Made by a program: the position numbers and the translations under genes | DNA from: Azospirillum sp. 51_20 | GTDB taxonomy: Bacteria > Pseudomonadota > Alphaproteobacteria > RF32 > CAG-239 | Assembly (NCBI GenBank): GCA_001917175.1 | Contig: MNTV01000020.1 | Coordinates: forward strand, 200,659-206,116 | DNA: 5,458 bases | Reading direction: 5' to 3' | Notes under the pieces: generated by a model | What the model was told of the DNA's origin: nothing | Databases searched by the model: none | The model's input: the letters and a program-made list of their open reading frames with translations, nothing else | Shown: positions 1 through 5,279 of the stretch, one piece after another | How positions within the stretch are numbered: the stretch's first letter is position 1 | How the letters are laid out: every line of letters begins with the position of its first letter

Positions 1-20
1 CGGAAACTTATGCCGGGAAA

Positions 21-49
21 GCCCGCCTCAAACGCGGGCATCCTTTTTT
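21..49 (+). terminator. Terminator-like hairpin in repeat copy 1
   Basis: GCCCGC (21-26) pairs with GCGGGC (34-39) across a 7-nt loop, followed by ATCC and six T (44-49). The shape resembles a Rho-independent terminator for plus-strand transcription entering from the left, but the 4-nt gap before the T-run makes it imperfect. On the minus strand the same hairpin is followed only by TTT. Confidence 0.4.
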
Positions 50-132
50 GCCCGTTTTGTCTCACACGCCGTCCGTTTCTGCGGGCGCTGTCCGCATCCC
101 CGCTTTGGCCGGCGGAAACTTATGCCGGGAAA

Positions 133-161
133 GCCCGCCTCAAACGCGGGCATCCTTTTTT
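133..161 (+). terminator. Terminator-like hairpin in repeat copy 2
   Basis: This is the same element as in copy 1, shifted by exactly 112 bp: GCCCGC at 133-138, GCGGGC at 146-151 and a T-run at 156-161. Its regular recurrence shows that the array multiplies termination signals. Confidence 0.4.
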
Positions 162-240
162 GCCCGTTTTGTCTCACACGCCGTCCGTTTCCGCAAGTGC
201 TGTCCGCATCCCCGCTTTGGCCGGCGGAAACTTATGCCGG

Positions 241-262
241 AAAAACCCGCCTCAAAAGCGGG
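241..262 (-). terminator. Probable Rho-independent terminator of xerD
   Basis: Read on the minus strand, CCCGC (262-258), a 7-nt loop and GCGGG (250-246) are followed directly by TTTTT (245-241). It lies about 38 nt past the xerD stop. Compared with the other two copies, this unit has lost the outer G-C pair (A at 245) but gained a longer T-run, which gives the best minus-strand terminator of the array, in the copy nearest the gene. Confidence 0.65.
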
Positions 263-286
263 CGTCCTTTTTTGCCCGTTTTGTCT

Positions 287-314
287 CACACGCCGTCCGT
301 CACACGCCGTCCGT
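287..314. repeat. Exact 14-bp tandem duplication within repeat copy 3
   Basis: CACACGCCGTCCGT occurs at 287-300 and again, identically, at 301-314. Copies 1 and 2 of the array carry it once. The duplication lies over the xerD stop codon, so on the minus strand two GTGTGA sequences follow each other. xerD ends at the first, and the ancestral unit would also have supplied a TGA here. This looks like a recent replication-slippage event. Confidence 0.95.
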
Positions 315-1229
315 TTCCGCGGGCGCCGTCCGCATCCCCGCTTTGGCCAGCGGATGATTTTTATTCACCGTATCAACCAACTGCTCGGAAATAACATGAG
401 TATATATTTCGGTGGTGGATATGTCTTCGTGCCCCAGCAGTTTTTGCACGCTGCGCAAATCCACGCGGCGGTTTAACAGATGGGTGGCAAAAGAATGGCG
501 GAGAACGTGCGGAGAAACCCGGGCCGGCGAAATGCCGGCCTTAACCGCCAGATTTTTCAAATTTTTAAAGAAATTGTCGCGGGTCACATGTCCGGAAACC
601 GCGGTGTTGGAAGGAAACAGCCACGGCGATTTGCGCCCGTCAAGATACCGTTCGCGCCGCACCGCATATTCCTCAACCGCCGCAAGCGCCGCCGGCGCCG
701 CCGGCACCAGTCTTTCCTTGGCACCTTTGCCGAAAACCAGAATCTGCCTTTTTTCAAAATTGACGCAATTTACCGGCAGCGCCACCAGTTCCGACACCCG
801 CAGACCGCAGGCATACATCAGCGCCAGCATCGCTTTCAGCCGGCAGTGGGCAAAATCCGTTTCCTCTTCCGCCGCCAGCAACAGCCGTTTTATTTCCCCC
901 GCGCTCAAAAACTTCGGCAGCGGTTTTTCCTGCCGGGGCGACAAAACGCCCGCCGCCGGATTCGTTTTGATTTCGTCTTCCGAATAGAGAAACTTGTAAA
1001 ATTCTTTCACCGCCGAAAGCTTGCGCGCCATGCTTCTCGGCGCAAATCCCCGGCTGCCGAGGTCACGGACAAAGGCGGCAACGTCGTCTTCTTCGGCCAG
1101 CGCACAGTCCCTGCCGAAAAAAGCCAGAAACTGCAGCACGTCACGCCGGTAAGCGGCAACCGTATTCGGCGCCGCCCCCTTTTCGGCCGCGATCATGTCG
1201 AGAAAATCTTTCAGCCGCCGGTCCGCCAT
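300..1229 (-). CDS. xerD: Tyrosine recombinase XerD
   Basis: This is a site-specific tyrosine recombinase which, with XerC, acts at dif during FtsK-dependent resolution of chromosome dimers in the cytoplasm at the division septum. The 309-residue product has an N-terminal SAM-like core-binding domain (about residues 3-85) and a C-terminal catalytic domain (about 105-285). The full catalytic set is visible: R144 in ACGLRVSEL, K168 in GKGAKER, H241 and R244 in HVLRH, H267 in LLGH and the nucleophile Y276 in TEIYTHV. Spacing from H241 to Y276 equals that of E. coli XerD (H244 to Y279). The THV after the tyrosine favours XerD over XerC. The ATG at 1229 gives a normal N-terminus, with a weak AGAAG ribosome site overlapping the upstream stop. 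The family normally ends near the HPLA at 292-295. Residues 293-309 are encoded by repeat DNA, so about 14 extra residues follow. Confidence 0.93.
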   Translation of the reverse strand: MADRRLKDFLDMIAAEKGAAPNTVAAYRRDVLQFLAFFGRDCALAEEDDVAAFVRDLGSRGFAPRSMARKLSAVKEFYKFLYSEDEIKTNPAAGVLSPRQEKPLPKFLSAGEIKRLLLAAEEETDFAHCRLKAMLALMYACGLRVSELVALPVNCVNFEKRQILVFGKGAKERLVPAAPAALAAVEEYAVRRERYLDGRKSPWLFPSNTAVSGHVTRDNFFKNLKNLAVKAGISPARVSPHVLRHSFATHLLNRRVDLRSVQKLLGHEDISTTEIYTHVISEQLVDTVNKNHPLAKAGMRTAPAETDGV

Positions 1230-1235
1230 TTTCTT

Positions 1236-1379
1236 CTACCGGGCAAAAGTGTTTTCGATCGGCTGTTCGACCGTTTCCGGCGTAAACGGAATCTCGCGGG
1301 AAATTACCCACAGCACCAATGCCGCGACAACCGCGGCCGCCGCGTAAAACCAAATTTTTCCGTTGCCTTTCTGACGCAT
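1236..1379 (-). CDS. Small single-pass membrane protein, function unknown
   Basis: This 47-residue frame starts at ATG 1379, preceded on the minus strand by a good ribosome site (GGAAGGTG, about 5 nt away). An upstream in-frame ATG at 1463 would add 28 residues encoded by AT-rich promoter DNA and is less likely. Residues 9-26 (IWFYAAAAVVAALVLWVI) form one transmembrane helix. The short N-terminus carries R2, K4 and K8, so by the positive-inside rule it faces the cytoplasm, leaving a tail of about 21 residues (27-47, containing IPFTPETVEQPIE) in the periplasm. The stop lies 6 nt before the xerD ATG, so the two genes are probably co-transcribed. No catalytic motif is present and I do not recognise the family. 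It may be a membrane anchor or adaptor, or simply a conserved small protein. Confidence 0.7.
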   Translation of the reverse strand: MRQKGNGKIWFYAAAAVVAALVLWVISREIPFTPETVEQPIENTFAR

Positions 1380-1404
1380 ATTTTCACCTTCCGCAAAAAA
1401 AATA

Positions 1405-1432
1405 TTGATAAAATTTAAACTGTTTATATTAT
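1405..1432 (+). promoter_or_regulatory. Sigma-70-type promoter of aroK
   Basis: TTGATA (1405-1410, five of six consensus bases) and TATTAT (1427-1432, five of six) are separated by 16 bp in an AT-rich divergent gap. Transcription would start near 1439, giving a leader of about 27 nt before the aroK ATG. The start point overlaps a perfect 10-bp palindrome, CAAATATTTG (1438-1447). The opposite-strand promoter for the small membrane gene and xerD must lie in the same gap, but I see no convincing consensus for it. Confidence 0.65.
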
Positions 1433-1466
1433 GACAGCAAATATTTGAAATAAAGATTAACAAACC

Positions 1467-1997
1467 ATGAAAAACAACAAAATAATTTTGCTGGTCGGCC
1501 TCATGGGCAGCGGCAAAACCAGTGTCGGCAAGCGTCTGGCCAAAAGGCTCGGGCTGCCTTTTGTCGACGGCGATCAGGAGATAGAAAAGGCGGCCGGACT
1601 GCCGCTGGTTGACGTTTTAAAATGTTTCGGCGAAGAAGAGTACCGTGCCGGCGAAGCCCGGGTCATGAAACGGCTGCTTCAGGGCGAACCCTGCGTACTG
1701 GCTTCGGGCGGCGGCTCTTTCGTGCCCGCCCAGACCCGTGAACTGGCGCGGCAGCACGCCGTCACCATCTGGCTCAAAGCCGACGTTGACGTTCTTTATC
1801 ACCGCACCGCCGGCCGGCGCCACCGCCCGTTTATCGAAGGCAACGACGAACATCTGAAAAACAAGCTGGAAAAATATATCAGGGAAGAATACCCCTATTA
1901 TTCCGAAGCGGACATCGTGGTCGAAACCCGGGAAGAAATGGTCGACAACACGGTCGAACGCGTAATTGAGGCTATCCGGAAGTTTATGCAAAAATAA
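1467..1997 (+). CDS. aroK: Shikimate kinase
   Basis: The enzyme transfers phosphate from ATP to the 3-hydroxyl of shikimate, the fifth step of the chorismate pathway, in the cytoplasm. The 176-residue product has the usual length of the family, an NMP-kinase-like P-loop fold. Visible elements are the Walker A motif GLMGSGKTSVG (11-21, K17), the shikimate-binding acidic pair in FVDGD (D34, D36), R60 in GEEEYR, the glycine triplet G81-G83, the lid arginine R120 in RHRPF, and the substrate-binding R139 in IREEYPYYSEAD. The start at 1467 has only a weak upstream AAAG, but it gives the canonical short N-terminus just before the P-loop. In many alphaproteobacteria aroB follows aroK. Here a terminator and then rpsB follow instead, so aroK appears monocistronic. 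The symbol aroK is chosen over aroL from the divergent xerD context. Confidence 0.95.
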   Translation: MKNNKIILLVGLMGSGKTSVGKRLAKRLGLPFVDGDQEIEKAAGLPLVDVLKCFGEEEYRAGEARVMKRLLQGEPCVLASGGGSFVPAQTRELARQHAVTIWLKADVDVLYHRTAGRRHRPFIEGNDEHLKNKLEKYIREEYPYYSEADIVVETREEMVDNTVERVIEAIRKFMQK

Positions 1998-2021
1998 TCG
2001 TTCCCCAGCCAAATTTTTTAC

Positions 2022-2050
2022 TTGCAAAATAAGCAAAGTGTGTGTAAAAA
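2022..2050 (+). promoter_or_regulatory. Candidate promoter for rpsB
   Basis: TTGCAA (2022-2027) and TAAAAA (2045-2050) are spaced by 17 bp, each matching four of six consensus bases. It is the best pair I find between aroK and rpsB. A start near 2057 would fall inside the left arm of the terminator hairpin at 2054-2081, which is awkward, so this call is tentative. Confidence 0.3.
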
Positions 2051-2053
2051 GAC

Positions 2054-2087
2054 AGCGAATATCAACCATTTGATATTCGCTTGTTTT
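2054..2087 (+). terminator. Rho-independent terminator after aroK
   Basis: AGCGAATATCAA (2054-2065) and TTGATATTCGCT (2070-2081) form a perfect 12-bp stem with a CCAT tetraloop, followed by TGTTTT. It lies 57 nt past the aroK stop. It separates aroK from rpsB, unless the rpsB transcript starts upstream of it, in which case it would act as an attenuator. Confidence 0.85.
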
Positions 2088-2098
2088 AACAATTCACA

Positions 2099-2179
2099 CG
2101 CAGGCGCGGCGGAAGCTTCTTGCTGTTTTCAAAGAAGAGTTCGCTCCGGTGCCCGGGCAGACCGGGCCGAAAGCCTGCG
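2099..2179 (+). promoter_or_regulatory. Structured rpsB leader, possible S2 autoregulatory element
   Basis: CGCAGGC (2099-2105) is perfectly complementary to GCCTGCG (2173-2179) and would close a three-way junction. The junction holds CTTCTT/AAGAAG (2116-2121 with 2132-2137) and GCCCGG/CCGGGC around a GCAGA loop (2151-2156 with 2162-2167). A GGAGG lies at the 3' base (2179-2183), followed by the small palindrome GGTTTAACC. In E. coli, S2 represses its own operon through the rpsB leader. Assigning that role here is inference from position and pairing only. The stretch is GC-rich compared with the AT-rich DNA just upstream, which favours a conserved RNA over spacer. Confidence 0.5.
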
Positions 2180-2195
2180 GAGGTTTAACCGGAAA

Positions 2196-2201
2196 AAAGG
2201 A
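2196..2201 (+). promoter_or_regulatory. Ribosome binding site of rpsB
   Basis: AAAGGA lies 7 nt before the ATG at 2209 and decides the rpsB start. A second Shine-Dalgarno-like GGAGG at 2179-2183 is 25 nt away, too far for this start, and abuts the leader stem. Confidence 0.7.
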
Positions 2202-2208
2202 TATATAA

Positions 2209-3036
2209 ATGTCACTTCCTAAATTTACGATTCGCCAGATGATTGAAAACGGCGTTCATTTCGGCCACCACGCCCGTCGCTGGAACCCGAAAATGGCCGG
2301 CTACATCTACGGCAAAAAAGACAACGTTCACATCATTGACCTGCAGCAGACCTACCCGATGCTCTACACGGCCTTGAATGCCGCGAAAGAAATCGCTGCC
2401 AACGGCGGCAAGGTTCTCTTCGTCGGCACCAAAAGACAGGCTCAGGACATCATTAAGGAAAACGCCGAAAGATGCGGACAGTACTATGTCAACTACCGCT
2501 GGCTCGGCGGCATGCTGACCAACTGGAAAACCGTTTACAAATCAATTTCCCGTTTGGTTAAGCTCAACGAAATGTTCGACAACAACGCCACCGAAGGCTA
2601 CACCAAAAAGGAACTGCTCAACCTGCGCAAAGAACAGGAAAAGCTGGCCAAGGAATTAAGCGGCGTCATGAACATGGGCGGACAGCCGGACCTGCTGTTT
2701 GTCGTTGACATGCCGAAAGAAGACCTGGCGATCAAAGAAGCCAAAAAACTCGGCATTCCGGTCATCGCTATTGCCGACACCAACGCCGACCCGACTTTGG
2801 TCGACTTCCCGGTTCCGGGTAATGACGACGCCATCCGCGCCATTCAGTTCTACTGCGAGCTGGTATCTTCCGCCGTTTTGGACGGTATCCAGGCCGAAAT
2901 CGCCGCTCAGGGCGTTAAGGTAGAAGAAATCATGGCCGAAAACGACGCCAAACCGGCCAGAAAGAAAGCCGCCAAGGCTGCTGCGGAAGGCGAAGAAGAA
3001 GCCAAGGCCGGCAAGAAGGCCAAAGCTGCCGAATAG
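2209..3036 (+). CDS. rpsB: Small ribosomal subunit protein S2
   Basis: S2 binds the back of the 30S head-body junction late in assembly and is needed with S1 for mRNA binding. The 275-residue product is slightly longer than the E. coli protein (about 241). Diagnostic segments are GVHFGHHARRWNPKM (15-29), HIIDLQQTYPML (41-52), KVLFVGTKRQAQD (68-80), YRWLGGMLTNWKTV (96-109) and, near the C-terminal core, PDLLFVVDMPKEDLAIKEA (160-178) with IPVIAIADTNADP (183-195). The core contains the usual coiled-coil hairpin (about 105-155). From about residue 245 there is a Lys/Ala/Glu-rich tail with no fold motif, common in alphaproteobacterial S2 proteins. The gene is followed by tsf, the standard arrangement. 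Confidence 0.98.
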   Translation: MSLPKFTIRQMIENGVHFGHHARRWNPKMAGYIYGKKDNVHIIDLQQTYPMLYTALNAAKEIAANGGKVLFVGTKRQAQDIIKENAERCGQYYVNYRWLGGMLTNWKTVYKSISRLVKLNEMFDNNATEGYTKKELLNLRKEQEKLAKELSGVMNMGGQPDLLFVVDMPKEDLAIKEAKKLGIPVIAIADTNADPTLVDFPVPGNDDAIRAIQFYCELVSSAVLDGIQAEIAAQGVKVEEIMAENDAKPARKKAAKAAAEGEEEAKAGKKAKAAE

Positions 3037-3042
3037 TTCTTC

Positions 3043-3058
3043 CGCTGAAAAATCAGCG
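3043..3058 (+). other. Short hairpin after rpsB stop
   Basis: CGCTGA and TCAGCG form a perfect 6-bp stem around AAAA, seven bases after the rpsB stop. There is no T-run, so it is not itself a terminator. With the long hairpin just downstream it may block exonucleases and stabilise an rpsB-only mRNA. Confidence 0.4.
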
Positions 3059-3072
3059 CTTGCAACTTAAAC

Positions 3073-3113
3073 AATGGCGGTATTTTACCAACTAAAATAT
3101 CGCCATTTTTATT
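3073..3113 (+). terminator. Intergenic terminator/attenuator between rpsB and tsf
   Basis: The arms 3073-3087 (AATGGCGGTATTTTA) and 3093-3107 (TAAAATATCGCCATT) pair over 15 bp with a single G-U wobble (3080 with 3100) around a CCAAC loop. They are followed by a T-rich tail (TTTATT). The shape is that of an intrinsic terminator. Because tsf has no obvious promoter of its own in the remaining 30 bases, incomplete termination here would set the ratio of S2 to EF-Ts mRNA. E. coli also makes more rpsB than rpsB-tsf transcript. Confidence 0.75.
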
Positions 3114-3143
3114 CAAAACATCAGAATTGGGGAATTACGAAAA

Positions 3144-4070
3144 ATGACCGAAATTACTGCCGCAAAGGTAAAAGAATTAAGAGAATCGACCGGCGCCGGA
3201 ATGCTTGATTGCAAAAAAGCCCTGGTCGAAGCAGACGGCGACATGGAAAAGGCCGTCGACTGGCTGCGCAAAAAAGGCCTGGCCTCGGCCGCCAAGAAAG
3301 CCAGCCGCGTTGCCGCCGAAGGTCTGGTCGCGGTTGCCGTGGAAGGCAACAAAGGCGCCGTGGTCGAGGTTAACTCCGAAACCGACTTCGTTGCCAAAAA
3401 CGAAATTTTCCAGGAATATGTCGAAGACGCCGCTCTGGTTGCCCTGATGAACAACGGCGAACTCTGCGATATGAAAAACTTCCAGTGTCCGAAAGTTCAC
3501 AAGTCTTTTGAAGAACGTCTGACCGACATGATTGCCAAAATCGGCGAAAATATGAATCTGCGCCGCGCCAAAGTGGTCGAAGTCAGCGAAGGCGTTGTTG
3601 CTCCCTACGTTCATAACGTTACCCGCAACAACCTCGGCAAAATCGGCGTTTTGGTCGCTTTGGAATCCAAAGCGGACAAAGCCAAGCTGGCCGAACTCGG
3701 CAAACATATTGCCATGCACGTCGCCGCTTCCCAGCCTTTGTTCCTGACCATTGCCGACGTCGATCCGGCCGCGGTCGAACACGAAAAGTCGATCTTTGCC
3801 GAACAGGCCAAAGCTTCCGGCAAACCGGCCAACATCATTGAAAAGATGGTCGAAGGCCGCATCCGCAAGTACTACGATGAAGTCGTACTTGAAGAACAGG
3901 CTTACATCATGGATCCCGACAAAAAGGTTAAGCAGGTTATTGCCGACGCCGCCAAGGAATTGGGCGCCAACATAAAAATCAAGGATTTCGCCTGCTTCAA
4001 ACTGGGCGAAGGCATCCAGAAAAAAGAAGAAGACTTTGCCGCTGAAGTTGCTGCTCAGCTGAACAAATAG
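3144..4070 (+). CDS. tsf: Elongation factor Ts
   Basis: EF-Ts is the guanine nucleotide exchange factor of EF-Tu: it displaces GDP so that EF-Tu can rebind GTP. The 308-residue product has the family's normal length and architecture. An N-terminal UBA-like domain (about 3-53) carries LRESTGAGMLDCKKAL (12-27). The core begins with EVNSETDFVAKN (75-86), whose T80-D81-F82 matches the TDF segment that disturbs the EF-Tu magnesium site. The second core subdomain contains HIAMHVAASQPLFL (188-201). The C-terminal module has GEGIQKKEEDFAAEVAAQL (288-306). The ATG at 3144 is preceded by GGGGA (3129-3133), 10 nt upstream, a slightly long spacing. Expression probably depends on read-through from rpsB. 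pyrH, a common next gene in proteobacteria, does not follow within the window. Confidence 0.98.
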   Translation: MTEITAAKVKELRESTGAGMLDCKKALVEADGDMEKAVDWLRKKGLASAAKKASRVAAEGLVAVAVEGNKGAVVEVNSETDFVAKNEIFQEYVEDAALVALMNNGELCDMKNFQCPKVHKSFEERLTDMIAKIGENMNLRRAKVVEVSEGVVAPYVHNVTRNNLGKIGVLVALESKADKAKLAELGKHIAMHVAASQPLFLTIADVDPAAVEHEKSIFAEQAKASGKPANIIEKMVEGRIRKYYDEVVLEEQAYIMDPDKKVKQVIADAAKELGANIKIKDFACFKLGEGIQKKEEDFAAEVAAQLNK

Positions 4071-4100
4071 TTCTTCTTTTCAAGAAGCAAAAACAACCCG

Positions 4101-4129
4101 AAAGCGCCCTGAAAACGGGGCGCTTTTTT
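4101..4129 (+). terminator. Rho-independent terminator after tsf
   Basis: AAAGCGCCC (4101-4109) and GGGCGCTTT (4118-4126) form a perfect 9-bp stem with an 8-nt loop, and the T-run spans 4124-4129. It lies 30 nt past the tsf stop and clearly ends the rpsB-tsf unit. Confidence 0.92.
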
Positions 4130-4477
4130 GATGCCTCAGACATCCCTTTTTCCACTCCGAAAGCGTAACGGCCGCTAAAAAGAAAAACGCTTCCCTTGCC
4201 GCCCGTCCTCTCTTTACCTCCGGATTTAATTGCCATAAACGCAGCTTTTCCGCCTGTTATTTAATTTTGGTTCAACCGATACAAATCTTCCTTTTTGAAT
4301 ACCGTTTTTAATTTGATTTTTTCAAATCATGGTTTTCCGCCTTTTATTCTTTTCTGCATCTCGGCCGGTCTGCAGCAAACTTTTCTCCGGGGAAATCAGC
4401 AGAAGCGTACAAGGCTTTATAAACGAACATGCCTCTAAGATTTCAGAACGTTTGCCGACACCGACAAACTAATAATA
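4130..4477. other. Gene-less AT-rich intergenic stretch
   Basis: I see no open frame with a ribosome site or recognisable protein on either strand. The short minus-strand frame over 3997-4236 mostly overlaps the tsf end and terminator and is not credible. The stretch contains T-runs and a weak ATTTGA/TCAAAT hairpin near 4313-4329. It also holds TTCCTTTTTGAAT (4288-4300), which recurs at 4898-4910 on the other side of the next repeat array. Confidence 0.6.
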
Positions 4478-4821
4478 CCGGCCGTCTTCCGCCGATCCTC
4501 ACACTGCACACGTTGTTTTCTCACTTTCCTGCCGCGCTTCTCTCAAGTTTGCCTACCTTTCCCGAAAATCTCCTGCCGGCCGTTTCACGCCGCCCCGCAC
4601 CGCACGCGTTGTTTCCTCACCTTTCCTGCCCCGCTTCTTTCAAACTTTCCCGCCTTTCCCGAAAATCTCCTGCCAGCCGTCTTCCGCCGATCCTCACACC
4701 GCACACGTTGTTTTCTCACTTTCCTGCCCCGCTTCTTTCAAACTTTCCCGCCTTTCTCGAAAATCTCCTGCCGGCCGTTTCATGCCGCCCCGCACCGCAC
4801 GCGTTGTTTCCTCACCTTTCC
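4478..4821. repeat. Pyrimidine-rich 97/98-bp tandem array with 195-bp higher-order period
   Basis: Four related units start at CCGTC or CCGTT: 4482 (98 bp), 4580 (97 bp), 4677 (98 bp) and 4775 (partial, 47 bp, matching to 4821). Units 1 and 3 share CCGTCTTCCGCCGATCCTCA, while units 2 and 4 share CGCCCCGCACCGCACGCG-like starts (unit 4 has ATGCC for ACGCC just before). The pattern is therefore A-B-A-B with a 195-bp dimer. All units share a Cys/Thr-codon-like C+T richness on the plus strand and, where complete, end in GAAAATCTCCTGCC(G/A)G. Homology begins at CCGG 4478. The dimer length is a multiple of three, which explains why a 139-codon frame stays open across it. That frame lacks a good ribosome site and its composition is unlike its neighbours. 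Confidence 0.9.
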
Positions 4822-4945
4822 GGTCTTGTTCACCGCTCCCCTGCCTGACGTTTTCGTATCATCATTTTAAAAGTTCACCTTCTCCCTCTCCTCACAATTC
4901 CTTTTTGAATTTATCTCAACATTCCAAGTAAAAACAAAGAAAAAA
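4822..4945. other. Spacer between two repeat arrays
   Basis: This non-repetitive AT-rich stretch has no credible gene. Its first half is pyrimidine-rich on the plus strand like the array to its left. From about 4925 it becomes purine-rich like the array to its right, so the strand asymmetry flips within it. Confidence 0.6.
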
Positions 4946-4989
4946 GGCAACAAAATCAATCGGAAAAGGCAACAAAATCAATCGGAAAC
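4946..4989. repeat. 22-bp sub-repeat, two copies in unit 1
   Basis: GGCAACAAAATCAATCGGAA followed by AA or AC occurs at 4946-4967 and 4968-4989, back to back. The same doubling is seen in unit 3 but unit 2 has only one copy, so the sub-repeat expands or contracts independently of the long unit. Confidence 0.93.
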
Positions 4990-5279
4990 AGTACAAACAC
5001 AATAAAAAACCAACACGGCAAAAGCCGGTCTTCCCCTGCCGGCGGAAAAACGCCGCTCCCGAACCCCGACACAACAAAGGGGAAACGACAAAGAGAAAGG
5101 GGAAGGGAAAGGGAAAGAAAAAAGACAACAAAATCAATCAGAAACAGTACAAACACAATAAAAACCCAACACGGCAAAAGCCGGTCTTCCCCTGCCGGCG
5201 GAAAAACGCCGCTCCAAAACCCCGGCACAACAAAGGGGAAACGACAAAGAGAAAGGGGAAGGGAAAGGGAAAGAAAAAA

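Larger units (their letters stand above)
1..350. repeat. Tandem array of 112-bp units made of xerD 3' end plus terminator
   Basis: Three direct copies lie at 1-112, 113-224 and 225-350. The third is 126 bp because of an internal 14-bp duplication. Each unit contains CGGAAACTTATGCCGG, a GCCCGC/GCGGGC-type hairpin followed by TTTTTT, and a block which, read on the minus strand, matches the last roughly 17 codons and TGA stop of xerD. Copies 1 and 2 are nearly identical to each other, while the copy next to xerD is the most diverged. The left edge of the window cuts the array, so the true copy number is unknown. Because 112 is not a multiple of three, each copy falls in a different reading frame and the open frames across it are not credible genes. 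The likeliest origin is tandem amplification of the xerD end with its terminator, although capture of a pre-existing genomic repeat by xerD cannot be excluded. Confidence 0.95.

Noticed and set aside
10..476. Three overlapping plus-strand open frames across the left repeat array
   Set aside because: They are the same repeat DNA read in different frames (unit of 112 bp, not divisible by three), they overlap xerD antisense, and they encode no recognisable protein.
300..1229. Phage or integron integrase instead of XerD
   Set aside because: Length, catalytic spacing and the divergent aroK context match housekeeping XerD. There is no attachment site, cassette or tRNA nearby.
480..1418. Long plus-strand open frame of 312 codons antisense to xerD
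   Set aside because: It is Arg/Phe/Gln-rich with no motif, while the minus strand carries a complete XerD with all catalytic residues. It is a shadow frame of codon-biased DNA.
2022..2222. 66-codon plus-strand frame, possible leader peptide before rpsB
   Set aside because: It runs through the terminator hairpin and overlaps the rpsB start in another frame, with no ribosome site and no regulatory codon runs.
3177..3782. 201-codon minus-strand frame inside tsf
   Set aside because: It mirrors tsf codon bias and lacks a ribosome site or domain. tsf itself is unambiguous.
4429..4848. 139-codon plus-strand frame with a 65-residue internal repeat
   Set aside because: The frame stays open because the 195-bp dimer is a multiple of three. 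There is no Shine-Dalgarno at the ATG, and the Pro/Leu/His/Ser-rich composition is unlike neighbouring genes. Expression evidence would be needed to reconsider it.
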